Assembly (NCBI GenBank): GCA_002786025.1
Contig: NHNW01000010.1
Span: forward strand, 895,720 to 959,719
Direction: 5' to 3'
DNA: 64,000 bases
Source of the DNA: Zasmidium citrigriseum
Taxonomy: Eukaryota > Ascomycota > Dothideomycetes > Mycosphaerellales > Mycosphaerellaceae
A program made the position numbers and the translations under genes. Numbering within the stretch: the first letter of the stretch is position 1; each line of letters starts with the position of its first letter. Below the pieces are notes generated by a model. That model had not been told where the DNA came from, searched no databases, and saw nothing but the letters and a program-made list of their open reading frames with translations. Positions 32,940 to 46,629 of this stretch are shown here, piece after piece.

Positions 32940-34571
32940 ATGCCTAGTTCACACCCGCCAGGCGCTGGAAGTTCGCACGAGCTGTCCTCGTCGTCCCTGC
33001 TGCCTCTCGACCGCTTCCACGACCAAGACTCCTCCACCGCCGGCGACTCTTCCGATCTGGTGCACGTCAGCAAAGATACTTCGCGCCAGCCCAGCCCCTT
33101 TACCCACCTGCCGCATCCCGATAAATACCACTCGAGACAGGAGGGGGACGACGAGGACGACGACAGCGACTTCGAGCATTGGGGTGACAACGAGGCATCA
33201 CAGGCCTGGGACCCCAACATGCCTTCCGATCTGCGCCCACAGCGGCCTTCCATTCACAGACCCAATTCGCATCAGCATCAGCCTCTACTTGGAGGTGACA
33301 AGCAACAGGAATATGAATCCCCTGGAAGGCCGCCCCTGGGATCGCGAAGATCGACAAGGTTCAGAGAACGAGATCCGCCTGAAGTGGAAGAGAAGAATGA
33401 TACAAGAAAGAGATATACACTTGCTGGCGCATTCTTGCTTGTGAGTTTGGTCAGTTTCGCTGTGCAAACAGAGACGGCAGTGTACATTCAGCATGATCTC
33501 GATTGGACCAAGCCATATTGTATGCTCTACTTTACGCACGGCTCGTGGTCACTGCTATGGCCTGTACAGCTTCTCATCCTAAGACTGTCCAAGTGGAATC
33601 AGCCTTGGGACGCATTTTGGCGGCGGCACGTCTCCATCATTCGGTCCACTGCCCAGATGATTGAACACCGCACATTGCATGTTCCAACGCATCTCCAGAA
33701 GAAGTCGCCAGTACCATACTTCATCCGGACGACGGCATTCGTTACTTGCGCATTGACGATCGCTGGTGGCAGTTGGTACGTTGCTGTGGATTTGACCACC
33801 GCCTCGGACTTGACGGCTATCTACAATTGCTCTGCCTTCTTTGCATACGCCTTTGCCGTGCCCTTGCTGAAGGAGAAGCTCCGTCTGAGCAAGGTGATCG
33901 CAGTCGGCATTGCCATTGTGGGTGTGTTGGTGGTTGCATATGGAGATCAAGCAACGGCGAAGCATGGAAACAAATCAGGTGGCGGAAGTGGAGGTCCATC
34001 TGCCCCTGACGACTCGGAGGCGAGGAACCGATCGCTGGGCAATCTTGTCATTGGTGTTGGCTCTGTGCTCTACGGCTTCTATGAAGTCCTGTACAAGCGC
34101 GTCGCATGCCCTCCCGATGGCTGCTCCCCAGTACGAGGCATGCTGTTTGCCAACGCCTTTGGAAGCATGATCGGCCTTTTCACTTTGCTGGTACTCTGGA
34201 TTCCTCTACCAATACTTCACATTACCGGAATCGAAACATTCGAGTTTCCCACCGGACGGGCCTCCTGGATGCTGGCCATTTCAGTTCTGTCCAACGCAAC
34301 TTTCAGCGGCTCTTTCCTGGTCCTCATTTCCCTTACCTCACCGGTCCTCAGCTCTGTCGCCGCGCTGCTTACGATTTTCCTGGTGGCTCTTTGCGATCAG
34401 CTTCTACCGCCTCCGCTCTACAGCCCTTTGACGCTGGCGGCTGTGGCAGGAGGCGTCCTGATCATCTTCGCATTCTTGTTACTCAGTTGGGCTACATACC
34501 GGGAAATGGACGAGGAGAGACGCAAAAAGGCAGAAGAGATCGTGGAGGAAAGCGACGTGGAGGATCTTTGA
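32940..34571 (+). CDS. Drug/metabolite (EamA-type) transporter, SLC35F5/Thi74-like
   Basis: A single exon encodes 543 residues from the first in-frame ATG. The N-terminal 160 residues are hydrophilic and acidic (GDDEDDDSDFEHWGD). About ten hydrophobic helices follow, beginning with YTLAGAFLLVSLVSFAVQTETAVYI and including the repeat-unit junction YNCSAFFAYAFAVPLLKEKL, where the end of the first EamA half is followed by VIAVGIAIVGVLVVAYGD. A Gly/Ser-rich loop separates the halves. The second half contains LGNLVIGVGSVLYGFYEVLYKR and ends with TLAAVAGGVLIIFAFLLL and a charged tail (EEIVEESDVEDL). This matches fungal relatives of SLC35F5 and yeast Thi74, usually in the vacuolar or mitochondrial membrane; the cargo is not known. 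Confidence 0.85.
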   Translation: MPSSHPPGAGSSHELSSSSLLPLDRFHDQDSSTAGDSSDLVHVSKDTSRQPSPFTHLPHPDKYHSRQEGDDEDDDSDFEHWGDNEASQAWDPNMPSDLRPQRPSIHRPNSHQHQPLLGGDKQQEYESPGRPPLGSRRSTRFRERDPPEVEEKNDTRKRYTLAGAFLLVSLVSFAVQTETAVYIQHDLDWTKPYCMLYFTHGSWSLLWPVQLLILRLSKWNQPWDAFWRRHVSIIRSTAQMIEHRTLHVPTHLQKKSPVPYFIRTTAFVTCALTIAGGSWYVAVDLTTASDLTAIYNCSAFFAYAFAVPLLKEKLRLSKVIAVGIAIVGVLVVAYGDQATAKHGNKSGGGSGGPSAPDDSEARNRSLGNLVIGVGSVLYGFYEVLYKRVACPPDGCSPVRGMLFANAFGSMIGLFTLLVLWIPLPILHITGIETFEFPTGRASWMLAISVLSNATFSGSFLVLISLTSPVLSSVAALLTIFLVALCDQLLPPPLYSPLTLAAVAGGVLIIFAFLLLSWATYREMDEERRKKAEEIVEESDVEDL

Positions 34572-34893
34572 TTTGCATAATAACGGCGGACGTCATATGA
34601 TTGAACATTTTGAATGCGATTGGCGGCATCATTGGCATAGCTCGCATGGCGTTGGTGGTGTTCGCGGTGCGAGGGTTTCCGCACTGCCTGGGCGTTTTTG
34701 TTCCCTGTGTAGAGTGTATGGCATAGAGCAGTACCTTTGAGAGCCTCGTCGGCCTCGAGGTTGGGATAAAGATCTTTCTACCTACCAATGCGTGATCTCC
34801 TACCGTGGCTGCTCGCTCTTTCAGCTCCTCCGTAGGAAGCATCTCAGCATGGTTGAAGTGGTCGTTCAAGACCGGTTGTAACACCTTCCAGTC
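34572..34893. other. Intergenic, shared 3' region of convergent genes
   Basis: Only the 3' ends of the transporter and the mannosidase genes meet here; no coding signal is seen. Confidence 0.5.
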
Positions 34894-36805
<1,912 letters not shown>

Positions 36806-38592
36806 GAGGCTCAGTACCAACTTCGAGGTTGCATGCGAGTGCAAAGGCGGAGAGCTTTTAGCGTTCGTCCTCAAAGACTGCTCGAGGGGGTTCGTGCTCG
36901 AGCGCTGATGCCCACAGCCGCGTGGCGTGCATTCAGCTGGTAGTTGCACAGTGTGGACATGTGAACCTCTTGATCCGCCGTGGTCAGGAGATGTGAATGG
37001 AGAAGGCCCAACCGACGTGAATTTCTGGCGGTTCGCAGAATCTAGGGATTCGAGGCTCGTCTAGGCAGGGGAATGTTTCGGCATAGGAAGTTGAGGAATA
37101 GAGTCGAATGGTGAAGTTGTGGTCATGTCCGCCAAGGCGTGTATCTTGTGAAGCTCGAAGGCTGCGACTGTGCGACTGAAGTTGCAGGGATCATGAGCGG
37201 GATCAAAGGACCGCTCCTGCGACAGGTCAGAAAAATGGCAGGAACTCTCCATCGCTCCATCCCCTCATTGGCTTCGTTTTGAACAAGCACCGCCGGCTTC
37301 ACTCCAGACGCTGGATAGCAAAGCGAAACGGCATACAAGCCGTCAGAGATCCATTCCACAAAGGCTGAAGAGATGGAACCTAGCATACGCCGCTGTGCGG
37401 CACCCGGATATTCCATGTTGGACAAAGACCGCCGACTCCCTGAAGATGATCCTGAGCCGACGGCTGCTTGCAGGAGCACCAATGTTGGGGCCAAAAAGCA
37501 GCGAACACAAAATCGACGCAGCCTGCGATGACAGGCTTGGTGCATTTGAAAGTCATGATGGTCAATGTAGTCGCGGGAGGCCTTTCACACAAAGAAGTGA
37601 TGTTACAACAGACTTCACGGCACCAACCTTCTGCAAAGACGATTCCTTTCACGGCCTGGCCGGCTAGCGCCAGTCCTTTCCCAAGGAACCAAAAGAGGCA
37701 AAAAGCAGATTGAGAATGGCTGTTAAATGCGGGAACCATACCATTTTGTGCAATCAGATCGTCGAGAATTGATGCATACCCCTGTTCTACGCAAAGCATC
37801 CCGGCCTTGCCGAAGAACGCCTGTTATGTGCAAGGGATACTCATTGTCATGACTATGAGGAACCTGGCTAAATACGAGGCAATAAGTCGTTGATGCCCTT
37901 CCGACCGGATGCTTCAAAAGTTGATTAGCCGGAGGGAGTGAAGACACGTCCATGGCCTGTCGGCCTGCTAGGAAAGTCACGCCATGCAACGAAGGCAACG
38001 GCATCTCAAACAGAGGAGTGCCACAAGTGATACGATGGGATGTATTCGAAAGACCGGCTTGTTGCAAGGATCCTGTATCGGTCCGAAGGCTTCATGATGC
38101 CGGAAATCCTTTGGATGGAAGCAGATACATCGATAAGCTGGCATACTGATGTGGACCGCCAGCCCTTTGCCTCGAGTACCTTCACCGGGAGTTGCACGGC
38201 ATCCTCTCACAAAGCATGCTGAGCCATATCAAGCCTGCACGCCGTGTAGCACCGGAGCCACTGCGATAGCTGAATGGCATCGCCATCCCGCTGCATCGAG
38301 CTCAAAGGGACCTGTGTCTCATTGAGAATCATTCAGCATCGTGGGGCTGCGAGTCGTCAATTGGGTACAACCAGCCATCCACGGCTATGCAGCATAGCAA
38401 GGTAGGATCGAGCAGTCTGCACATGCCTTCAGGTACCACTCACCCAGGGTCGCCCAATCGACTGTCTGTGGCCGAACTCCGGTGAGGGCTTGTGCAGCGA
38501 CCACGTACAATCTCAGCTCCTTGACATAGCCTTTGTTTCGACCAAATGGCCTACACTCATGCGTTGAGATCGTTTATGAGCGCTTCCAGAAC
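36806..38592. other. Intergenic region of about 1.8 kb
   Basis: Small frames occur on both strands but none has a motif, a splice structure or a codon pattern that I would call a gene. It holds the promoters of the divergent mannosidase and membrane-protein genes. Confidence 0.5.
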
Positions 38593-39629
38593 ATGTCGTA
38601 CTCAGCAGAGACGAACGACGGCGAAGTAACGTCTTGGATACCATTAACGACAACATTCTCTGCCCGCGAGTCGTGCTCGTCCTTATTCCTAGTGGAAGGG
38701 GCCAGTTTCGTCGCCTTCGACCCTGTCTGGGAAGCGTCAATCGATTCAAACGTTATATGCCAGCCGTCGCAGGTCAAGACGTGGTGGTTGCAATCGGACA
38801 TCTTCAAGCAGAATGGCCTGCAGGATATTCATAACGCCTACAGCTTACTGCCATTGACCTGTCCGGAAGGCTTTCAGACTGGCGCTTCATCCATCATCGA
38901 TAATGGTGCAACGACTTTGGCGTTCTTTTGTCCAAGGTAAGTCCAGTCCAGTCCATGGCCATCGCGAGAGCAGCTACTGATAGATGTCATCGCGTTAGCG
39001 AGTACTCGGTCGTCAATCGAGGGACTGGAACAAACTTTGGGAATTGTGCATCCGATGTGAGCCCTGGACAGGTTGTGACATATGTCGAAGGCTCGTCCAG
39101 CACTTACTACACGAGCACAACAACTTTCGATTCGTCAAGTGTCGTTGGAGCCATTGCCGTCCAAGGCTATGCTCTGGCAGAGACCGCTTCGAGTACTTCC
39201 GGCTCATCAGCATCCAGTACCTTCGTCACCTCGGCGGCCATTACCACATCGACAAGTCTCGGAGCGTCGCCCTCCTCCTCTCATCCTCCGAGTTCGAGCA
39301 TTGACGACGACCTGTCGACCGGCGCGAAAGCTGGCATCGGTATCGGCGCAGCTCTCGGCTTCATAGGCATCGCAGCTCTGATCATCGCTCTTGTGATACT
39401 TTGGCATCGTCACAAAAAGCCACCCGATATCTCGACGACAGCTCCCTCCGAAAGCATGCCACCCGCGGAACAAGATCTCGGTGTCCAGGAGCAGAAGAAA
39501 GACCAGCTACCAAAACCAGACAATCCGCTGAATGAGTTATCGGACGAGGCGCAGATGCGTGAGCTCGATGCATCCACGGCGCTTGCTGAGCTGGAGGGGA
39601 GTGATGGAGTAGGGTACCGGCGAAAATAG
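38593..39629 (+). CDS. Single-pass membrane protein with Ser/Thr-rich stalk
   Basis: Two exons (38593-38936 and 38999-39629) give 324 residues; the 62-bp intron has GTAAGT and an internal CTACTGAT branch. There is no N-terminal signal peptide. The extracellular-looking part starts with TSWIPLTTTFSARESCSSLF and has paired cysteines (ICQPSQVKTWW, LTCPEGF, FFCPSEY, NCASDV). A Ser/Thr-rich stalk follows (SSTSGSSASSTFVTSAAITT), then a Gly-rich transmembrane helix (AGIGIGAALGFIGIAALIIALVILW) and a basic stop-transfer sequence (HRHKK). The cytosolic tail is acidic. This layout is frequent in filamentous fungi, similar to Mid2-like sensors, and is of unknown function. Lacking a signal peptide, it may be inserted by the single helix. 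An upstream exon with a signal cannot be excluded. Confidence 0.8.
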
Positions 39630-40479
39630 TCCTGTGAGATGATGATGCAGATCTGATGACCCGTTGCATTCTCCGGACTCTTGAAGCGTTTGTCCCACTA
39701 TCAGCCGTCTTCGAAGAAGTTGGGGATGGCTGGGTATCTTCGACGTTGACCGGACTTCGAGGGTGAAGGTGCTCGAGCTTGACGCGATCTTTTTTTTCGC
39801 TCTTCTCGTTGCCTCTTTCTCTTGTCCTTTTCTCTCTCCCTTTCTTCGCCGCTGTCTTCTCCTCCGCCCTTTTCCGTTCTATTGCCCGTTCACTCTCCGT
39901 AATATCGCTCGAAGTCACCGCATCATCCTATTTCAGTATTTCAGTCCTTAGCTACTTCATGTCGTCCTGATCCCAGTCAGACGCCAAGATCCCTGGGTTC
40001 GTGATTACGTTGAACACGGCATCGATCGGGTCTGGTCCGCTCCATGTAGATATGAGGGTGCCCGTAGCAATCGCCGTTTTGCCTCGATATCCTGATCTAG
40101 GGAGTCCACGTTGCATGCAAATTGCAGGTCGCCCGCAATGTAAATCGCCGCTGGAATTCTAATAGCACCTCTCTAGTCCGAATGCATAGGGAGAGCGGTA
40201 CCGAGACGAAAGTCCGGCCCCTTGATATCATCCCGTCCATCTCCTTCTTGCGTTGCTCCTTAAGCCCAATTCCTATTCTGGCCAACTCTTTCACTTCAAG
40301 CATATCGCAAAGAAGTATCTCGAAGACCTTATTCCGCAACTCCCCTAGCAAGCTAAAGAATCCCGTCGTCTTTGCTCCAGCAACTGGTCGTACTACCGCT
40401 TAACGACCGGAGCTATAATTGTTGACAATTCCCTTCGATCCCGTCTGCCTGGTCTTCAGTTAAATCGTCGGGTATGCTG
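39630..40479. other. Intergenic region with pyrimidine-rich tract
   Basis: A C/T-rich stretch lies at about 39780-39910 (TTTTTTTTCGCTC and similar). No gene is supported. Confidence 0.45.
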
Positions 40480-41227
40480 CTACTGCTACCGCTTTGAACC
40501 AGGCTCCAAAATCAACCGATGGCAAATCCCTACCGACGCCCCCGAAGCCGCCAAATATCGTACCCAGACAGCTGCAGACCTTCTTGCAGATCCTCATGCT
40601 AAAGTCTTACTGTTTGGCATCCTCTCCCATGTACGCCGTTATTGCCCTTTCTCCAACTTTCTTACTGATCTGTCCTAGACTCCTCAATCCACGTCCTTAG
40701 TCGACAATCGGCTGGCTGCCCTGCCTACTGCCTCGAGCCTTTCCGCGCAATGGGGTCAGCCGGAGCCACCTCACCTGTACATGCTTGGTTGAGTTGCCCA
40801 ATTCAATTTCCTCGACCTCGTCATCAAACAGGAGTTTACACGCATGCAAACAAACAAGAAGTTCTGGCCTACGATCGAGGACTGGAGCATCAAATCTTCG
40901 CTCGCACTCCCCTCCGACCTCAAATCATGGTTCAAACAGCGCAAGCGCTCAGTCTCACCTGTTTCTACGCCTTCGCGTGCTGGCCGCGATTCCGACGACT
41001 CTGGTGAGGACGACGAAGACGACCAGGAGGACAACAAGGATGAGCAGCACGACTTTAAGCCACACGAAGGCCCACATGGCCCTGCTGCACCCTCCCTCAC
41101 TCGGCGCAATGTTTACTTCTTCCACAACCACGACCTCGCATTACTCAAGTCCGGCGACCTCTTTGCTCAGCCTTATCGTGATCGATGGCGGCGGCATCCA
41201 GTCGCTCCATTCTCCTCGGTCGCGTAA
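40480..41227 (+). pseudogene. Possible gene or decayed gene next to the RIP block
   Basis: One plus-strand frame is open from about 40410 to TAA at 41225-41227 except for TAG at 40676 and TGA at 40789-40791. Each stop can be removed by a plausible intron in phase: 40631-40678 (48 bp, GTACGC, TTACTGATC, CTAG) and 40755-40793 (39 bp, short, no clear branch site). The predicted product has a helical part (AADLLADPHAKVLLFGILSH, FNFLDLVIKQEFTRMQ), then WPTIEDWSIK and a highly acidic stretch (DDSGEDDEDDQEDNKDE). I do not recognise it. No start codon is clear. It could be an intact but unknown gene or a remnant with two stops. Confidence 0.35.
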
Positions 41228-41588
41228 TTGAGGCAGTCCCGCTACGTCCAGTGCCCTAGGTGTCTCGCCGCCGCCTCTCGGTCTTGTTGCCGTAGCATTG
41301 CTATTGCCACTCGCTTCATGTCGACGTGGCCCTGATTTATGCGCCGCATCTAGGATGCCCTTCGCCCTCGCTTTGTCGAATAGCGCAACTGGTCGGGTTT
41401 CTTCATCGTCCAGCGATATTTCCATCTGGGTGCCGTTCCAGTCCACTCGTGGGTGTAGGTCGTCTCGTCCCTCTCTAGATCTTGGTCTGTCACTCGTTTG
41501 CGCTTGACCCGTCGCTGGATTTGATTGGCTTTGCATGATCATCGATTCCACCTCTTTCGTGTCCTGATCTGGTCTGGTCAGAGAGAAA

Positions 41589-42244
41589 TCATGGTGTCAT
41601 GGATCCAGAGGGCTCGTCGTGGAGGCGGAGATCGCAGCTGCCGTAGGCAGGTCGTCTGAGGTCGGGTATGGGCATCGGTTTCAGCCTGGACCCATGTGCG
41701 TCGTGTTCAGATGCGATCTGGTAGAAGGACAGTGCAGCGTACACATCTGTCTTGCGCAGGCGATCGTGTCCGCACCAGGTAGAGTGCAGGCTCTGAGAAT
41801 GCTGCGTGATCAGCCGCAGGATCGAGGGAAACATCGAGCTACACGTGATGGCTTCTACTGACGAAGTTGATACTTTAGCGAAGACTCGAGGCGGGGGCGT
41901 CGCCACGGCCAGTTGAACTGACATCGCGCCCAAGAGCCGAGGGCAGTATCGCGACAGTGACGTGCGGCCGATGTTGTGTATTCTCTTCTCCAAGCTCTTG
42001 CGCCCGTAGGCAAGCAGATTGATGAAAAGGGATCGAATCGCGTGACGACGCGTCGAAAGGTTTGCCAAAAATTCCCAGCCGATCCGAAGACCAACTGAAG
42101 CGGTCAGTTGATAGCTGTGAGAGAGTTAGCAAATGCGAGGAGGGAGAAGGGAGAGGAAAATTACTTTTCAACTAGCAATAACGCAATCTCGGACGAATCC
42201 TCACTGATATGCGTAATGCCCGTGCACTGAGATGGAGTTAGCAT
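41589..42244 (-). CDS. Hypothetical protein, 201 aa, at the edge of the RIP block
   Basis: Two exons on the minus strand (42244-42165 and 42114-41589) join in phase to 201 residues. The 50-bp intron has GTAATT, a GCTAAC branch and CAG. The product starts MLTPSQCTGITHISEDSSE, followed by a hydrophobic segment IALLLVENYQLTASVGLRIGW, and later a Pro/Arg-rich part. I do not recognise it. The start is uncertain: bases around 42231-42282 also look like an intron (GTAACA, GCTAAC, CAG), so the true 5' end may lie further up, in the damaged DNA. If so, this is a 5'-truncated gene. A minus-strand frame at 41551-41141 could be a further exon or chance. Confidence 0.4.
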
Positions 42245-42402
42245 GTTGAAGGGTAGGGGTGGTTTTGGTGGTTGTTACCTTGGATGAAGAGGAAAGAAGT
42301 TGGAGAGAAGCGGAAGTTTTATGCTCGAGGGAGCTTGGGCCACCGGGGCGGCAGCCTAAACGTTAGTTTCTGCCATTTCAAAGATCACCTGACCATTTGA
42401 TC

Positions 42403-42462
42403 ATCTGACCGTCTGCTTATCTGCCCATCTTCTTATCTGCCTACCTTCTTATCTGCTTAGCG
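42403..42462 (+). repeat. 16-bp tandem repeat at the RIP boundary
   Basis: Three and a half units near ATCTGCCCATCTTCTT stand side by side. This is the last sequence with normal CA and TG dinucleotides before the RIP block begins. Confidence 0.7.
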
Positions 42463-42555
42463 CCAAGATCTAGGCCATTTTAGGCTTAGCGTCTCGGGAC
42501 TACCTATCCTTTCGACCTTACCTTACGACTTTAATAAACCTTCTTCCTATTATAG

Positions 42556-42812
42556 TTCTATTATAAAGTAAGATTCGCCCTTTATAACGAATTTAAAGCT
42601 AGGGAATAATTAGCCCGTCGTCGAGTAAGTAGGTAGTATAGAAAAAGCTCCCTAGAATAAATAAAGCCGTTTAGAGCTATAATACGCCGTTTTCTATTAT
42701 TACTATTTAAGTTACCTATTCGAGGTAGCGCTATCCTATATTAGGTATAGTCTAAGTAAAGAATTCCTAATTTAGTTCTATTACGAAGTAAGGTTTTTAC
42801 TTCGTAATAGAA
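42556..42812. repeat. Two palindromes with the common core
   Basis: At 42776-42812 a perfect 15-bp inverted repeat, TTCTATTACGAAGTA and its complement, encloses a 7-base loop. At about 42556-42590 a weaker copy has arms TTCTATTATAAAG and CTTTATAACGAAT. Confidence 0.8.
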
Positions 42813-44934
42813 TAATAATAGGGAGTAAATTAAAGAATCGTATATAAATAAGGATAATAGTATAATAGTAGGTAGAAAATTAAAAAGACTACTCTTTACT
42901 CTTAGACTTCTAATTTCCTTCTTCCTTATATATAACCGTATATACCCGCTTCTAATAACTATCTTAAATACTATCTATATTATAATAGTTACTATAAATA
43001 TACTACTACTACCTACCTACTACCGCTACTACCTACTATACCTAGCGCTCGTTATTTCGTCTCTTCTATTATCTAGTATAACGAAGTATATCTTCTACCT
43101 CTTAAGTAGTAGTAAGCTCTAAGCTAACTATCGATATAGAATAATATAAATACTCTTACCCGCTTTATTACGCGTAGTAAGCTTCGCTCGTAGTTTATTA
43201 GTAGTATCTATTACTCTAGCCTTAGTTCTCGCGAGTATATTATCGTTCGCTATATCGAGGCTAGTTTTATCTAGCGCGCTACCTATAAGTCTTTAATATT
43301 ATAGTAACGATTCTCTAACTTTAGACAATAGTATACTAATATTAATAGTCTACTATATACTCGCCTATACCTATACCTACCTCGCCGCCTATTATTAGGC
43401 TACTTATACTACTCTACTTACTAGTACTCGCGCTCGTACCCTCGCCTACTCCTTTAGTACGTATTTAAATATTAGACTTAGCCTTTAGATAGTAGCTTAC
43501 TAATATTAATATAGGCCGTAATCTACTCGCCCGCGCCTACGCCTATCTCGCTACTCGTCGTTTAGCTACTCTTCGTTTTACTAGTACTACTAGCGCTCTT
43601 CTCTTTAGTAAGTCTCTAATAACTACTTAAACTTTAAAGGATAGTAAGCTAATATTAAAGTAGTTCGTCGCTTATAAGTATACGCTCGTAAGTATAGAGC
43701 TACTACTACTACTACTACTCCTTCGCTATCTTTATCGGATTTCGATAACGATATCGACGGCTTATAAGTCTTCTAGTCCTCGCTTAATCTATAGCTAGAC
43801 TAGTAGCTAATATATTAGCGTAGTATACTTAACGACGACGACTTTATAGGCCCTAAGCCCGACGATACTACTACTACTACTACTATTACTAGCTAGCCTA
43901 CTATTAGCGATCCCTCTAGTTCTAGTCTAGTCGCTAGCTCTATCTCCGCCTCTATCGTCCCTATTATAGCCTTAGTAGCCTCTAAGTCTACTACTACTAC
44001 TACTACTATACTACGGCCTATTAGTCGGCTAAAGGGGTTAATAACGTTCGTCTTCTATCGCCTTAAGTAGACCGACCGCTAGTAGTTAGTCGATATAGAG
44101 AAGTAGGGTAAGGAAGAAGACTAGAGCTAATCTAATAAAGCTTATTAGTACGCCTATACTAACGTATATATTAATTCTAGAGCCTCTAGTTCTTAATAGA
44201 GTACTAACGTTTAGTAGGCTAGCCGTATTATAGAGGAGACTAGTATTCCGTAGGCTAGTAGGCCTTATACTAACTACTATCGCTAGAGGTAGACTAACTA
44301 CTTAGTCCCTCCTAGTAGTAGTAAGTATAGGCGCTACGTACGCGATAGCGTACGCTATATATAGGATTAGTAGATAGCTTCGTTTTACTTAGTATATAAA
44401 TAAATCGCTAGCCCGTCTTAGTCGCTTATCTTAGTTAATTAGTATCTATTATCTCTTAAATTATCGATTACTCGCCTATATATACTATCTAGTAGCGATT
44501 TCTATCTAATATATTACTAAAAACTTAAGATTCCCTTACGAAATAGTAGTAGTATATCGTAAAAGAATAATATCGTTTTACTAGCTATATATTCTAAAAA
44601 GTAGCCTAGTCTACGTTAAACTCCGCGGTTTAGTATCTTACTTACTCGGCTTAAACCGTTTCGTCTAAACGTCGAGATATCTTCGTATATCCGTAGATTC
44701 GCTAATACTTAGTTTAATACCTAAAAAAGGTAGTATTTCTTTACGAAGTATTAGCTTAGCTTTATAACGAAATCGAAGACTTACTTATTAGTATTACGTA
44801 TATAACTAAAGGCTATACTATCCTATACTATAGGCTAGATAGTCTACGATAGCTAGTATAGACGATTAATAGTAAGATTAAAGGTAGAAGTCGAGGTTAT
44901 ATATAAATTCGGAGTAAGGGTTAGAGTAGAGGTA

Positions 44935-44984
44935 CGTAATTTCGTTACGAATAGCGGTCTACGCTTTATAATAAAATTACTAGC
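44935..44984. repeat. Palindrome with the common core
   Basis: Arms GTAATTTCGTTACGAA and TTTATAATAAAATTAC face each other across a short spacer; the mismatches are mainly CG against TA. Confidence 0.65.
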
Positions 44985-45032
44985 CTTCCTCGGTACTAAG
45001 AGCGAAACTCTTTAGCTTCGAAATACGTTTAG

Positions 45033-45120
45033 TATTAAGGTCGTCTAGCGTTAAGGTCGTTTAGTATTAAAGTCGTCTAGCGTTAAGGTCGTTTAGCGTT
45101 AAGGTCGTTTAGCGTTAAGG
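45033..45120. repeat. 16-bp minisatellite
   Basis: Five and a half units near CGTTAAGGTCGTTTAG; alternative units begin TATT instead of CGTT, another CG/TA replacement. Confidence 0.85.
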
Positions 45121-45156
45121 TTACGCTCGAGGGGATCGTATATATTTAAAGCGTTA

Positions 45157-45247
45157 GAAGTAGATATAATAGGAGGCTAGCTATTTTATTACGAAGGAAT
45201 ATCGTAGCTTCGTAATAAAATAACTAGCCTCCTATTATATCTACTTC
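45157..45247. repeat. Long inverted repeat centred on the common core
   Basis: Arms 45157-45196 and 45208-45247 match at 39 of 40 positions with an 11-base loop. The inner 16 bases of each arm are the common core TTTTATTACGAAG; the outer 24 are found only here within this window. Confidence 0.9.
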
Positions 45248-45780
45248 CTCGAGTCTATTAACCGTATTACCCGACTAGACGTAGGTATATATAATCTTCG
45301 CGGTAGCTAATTCCTTATTATATTATCCGTAATAACTACCGTATTAGTAGCCGCTATTACTAGTATATCGTAGTCTAGACTAGTAGCTAGTTAAGAAGTA
45401 TCCTCCGAAGGTTATAACTATAGCTATTTAAGTAGTATCTACTATAGCTACTAGTATTAAGAAGGAGAGGATAGAAGAGGCGCTAGTACGGAGCTAGGGT
45501 CGTCTAAAATCTCTATTCGCTCGATAATAGTATCTATTACTACGCGTTAATACTTTAGCGGTAGCTACTACCTTAACTTAGCCTTCTTCCTCTTCTTACT
45601 AGCCGCTATAGCTAAACTCGGGCGCTCTAAGAGATTTATATTAGCCCTTTCGCGTAATAGCTCTCTAATAGGCGTATCTTAGGCGGTATTTAGTTTATTA
45701 GGTAACGAATAGTACGGATATAATAGCCGCTTCGTTATAGCGGTAGCTAGCTTAATCGAGCTCGAGCCTTTACTATTCGA

Positions 45781-45970
45781 CTCCTACTTAACGTCCTTCT
45801 ACTCGATATCCTCCTCTAGGTTAATATCCTTCTCCTACTTAATATCCTTCTTCTACTTAATATCCTTCTCCTACTTAATATCCTTCTCCTACTTAATATC
45901 CTTCTCCTACTTAATATCCTTCTTCTACTTAATATTCGTCTCTTATTTAATATCCTTCTCCTACTTAATA
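45781..45970 (-). repeat. 18-bp minisatellite, remnant of a coding repeat
   Basis: About eight regular units from 45830, preceded by degenerate ones. On the minus strand the unit reads GAT ATT AAG TAG GAG AAG, which is an Asp-Ile-Lys-stop-Glu-Lys repeat; a TAG is what RIP makes of a CAG codon. Confidence 0.75.
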
Positions 45971-46629
45971 GGACGAGGCTCTAGCCGTCTACGTACCGTT
46001 AATAGGATATTACTTATATTAGGGAGTACGTCGTCGCCGTCGAGGTCGACCTAGAGGTATACTATCCTTATCTTATTCGTAAGATCGATCGCCTACTCGG
46101 CCGTATCGCCTATATTAAGGTCGATAGGTTACTTAGCTATACTACCTATATTAATAACTTTAATTATCTAGCGTTAAAATTTAGAAACGGGCTAACTATC
46201 GTCTTAGCTAATAGGGCGCGATCGTTTCCTTTTATTAGAAGTAGCGTCGAGTATCTCTAAATAGCCTTCTAGTATCTACTAACTTAAGATACGGTCGATA
46301 TCTAGTATCTACTAGTTCGCTTAGCTATTAACCTCTAGTATCTATTAGTCTATAGGGTAATCGATTTCTAGTATCTATTATTCTACTAGGTAGTTAATAC
46401 CGCCTTACGTAGTATTAGTAAGGGGATTATAATCGCTATCGACGAAGAGTAAGTCGTCGAGTAGGTCGTTAGTACTATAATCGATACTAGGAATAAGACT
46501 CGGTCGTTAAAACTCCTATAGTAGTAGAGATAATACTAGCGAGGGAGATAATACTAGCGAGGGAGATAATACTAGTAACTTTAGTAAGGTCGTAGTAGGC
46601 TTAGTAGACTCTAGAAGCTCGACTATCGA

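Noticed and set aside
41141..41551. 136-codon minus-strand frame
   Set aside because: Antisense to the end of the 40480-41227 candidate, no splice link to the 41589-42244 gene could be established; mentioned only for its PPSITIRL phrase.
43700..44010. TAC/CTA triplet runs as a functional microsatellite
   Set aside because: Such runs follow from RIP converting CAG/CTG-type repeats to TAG/CTA; no separate meaning is needed.
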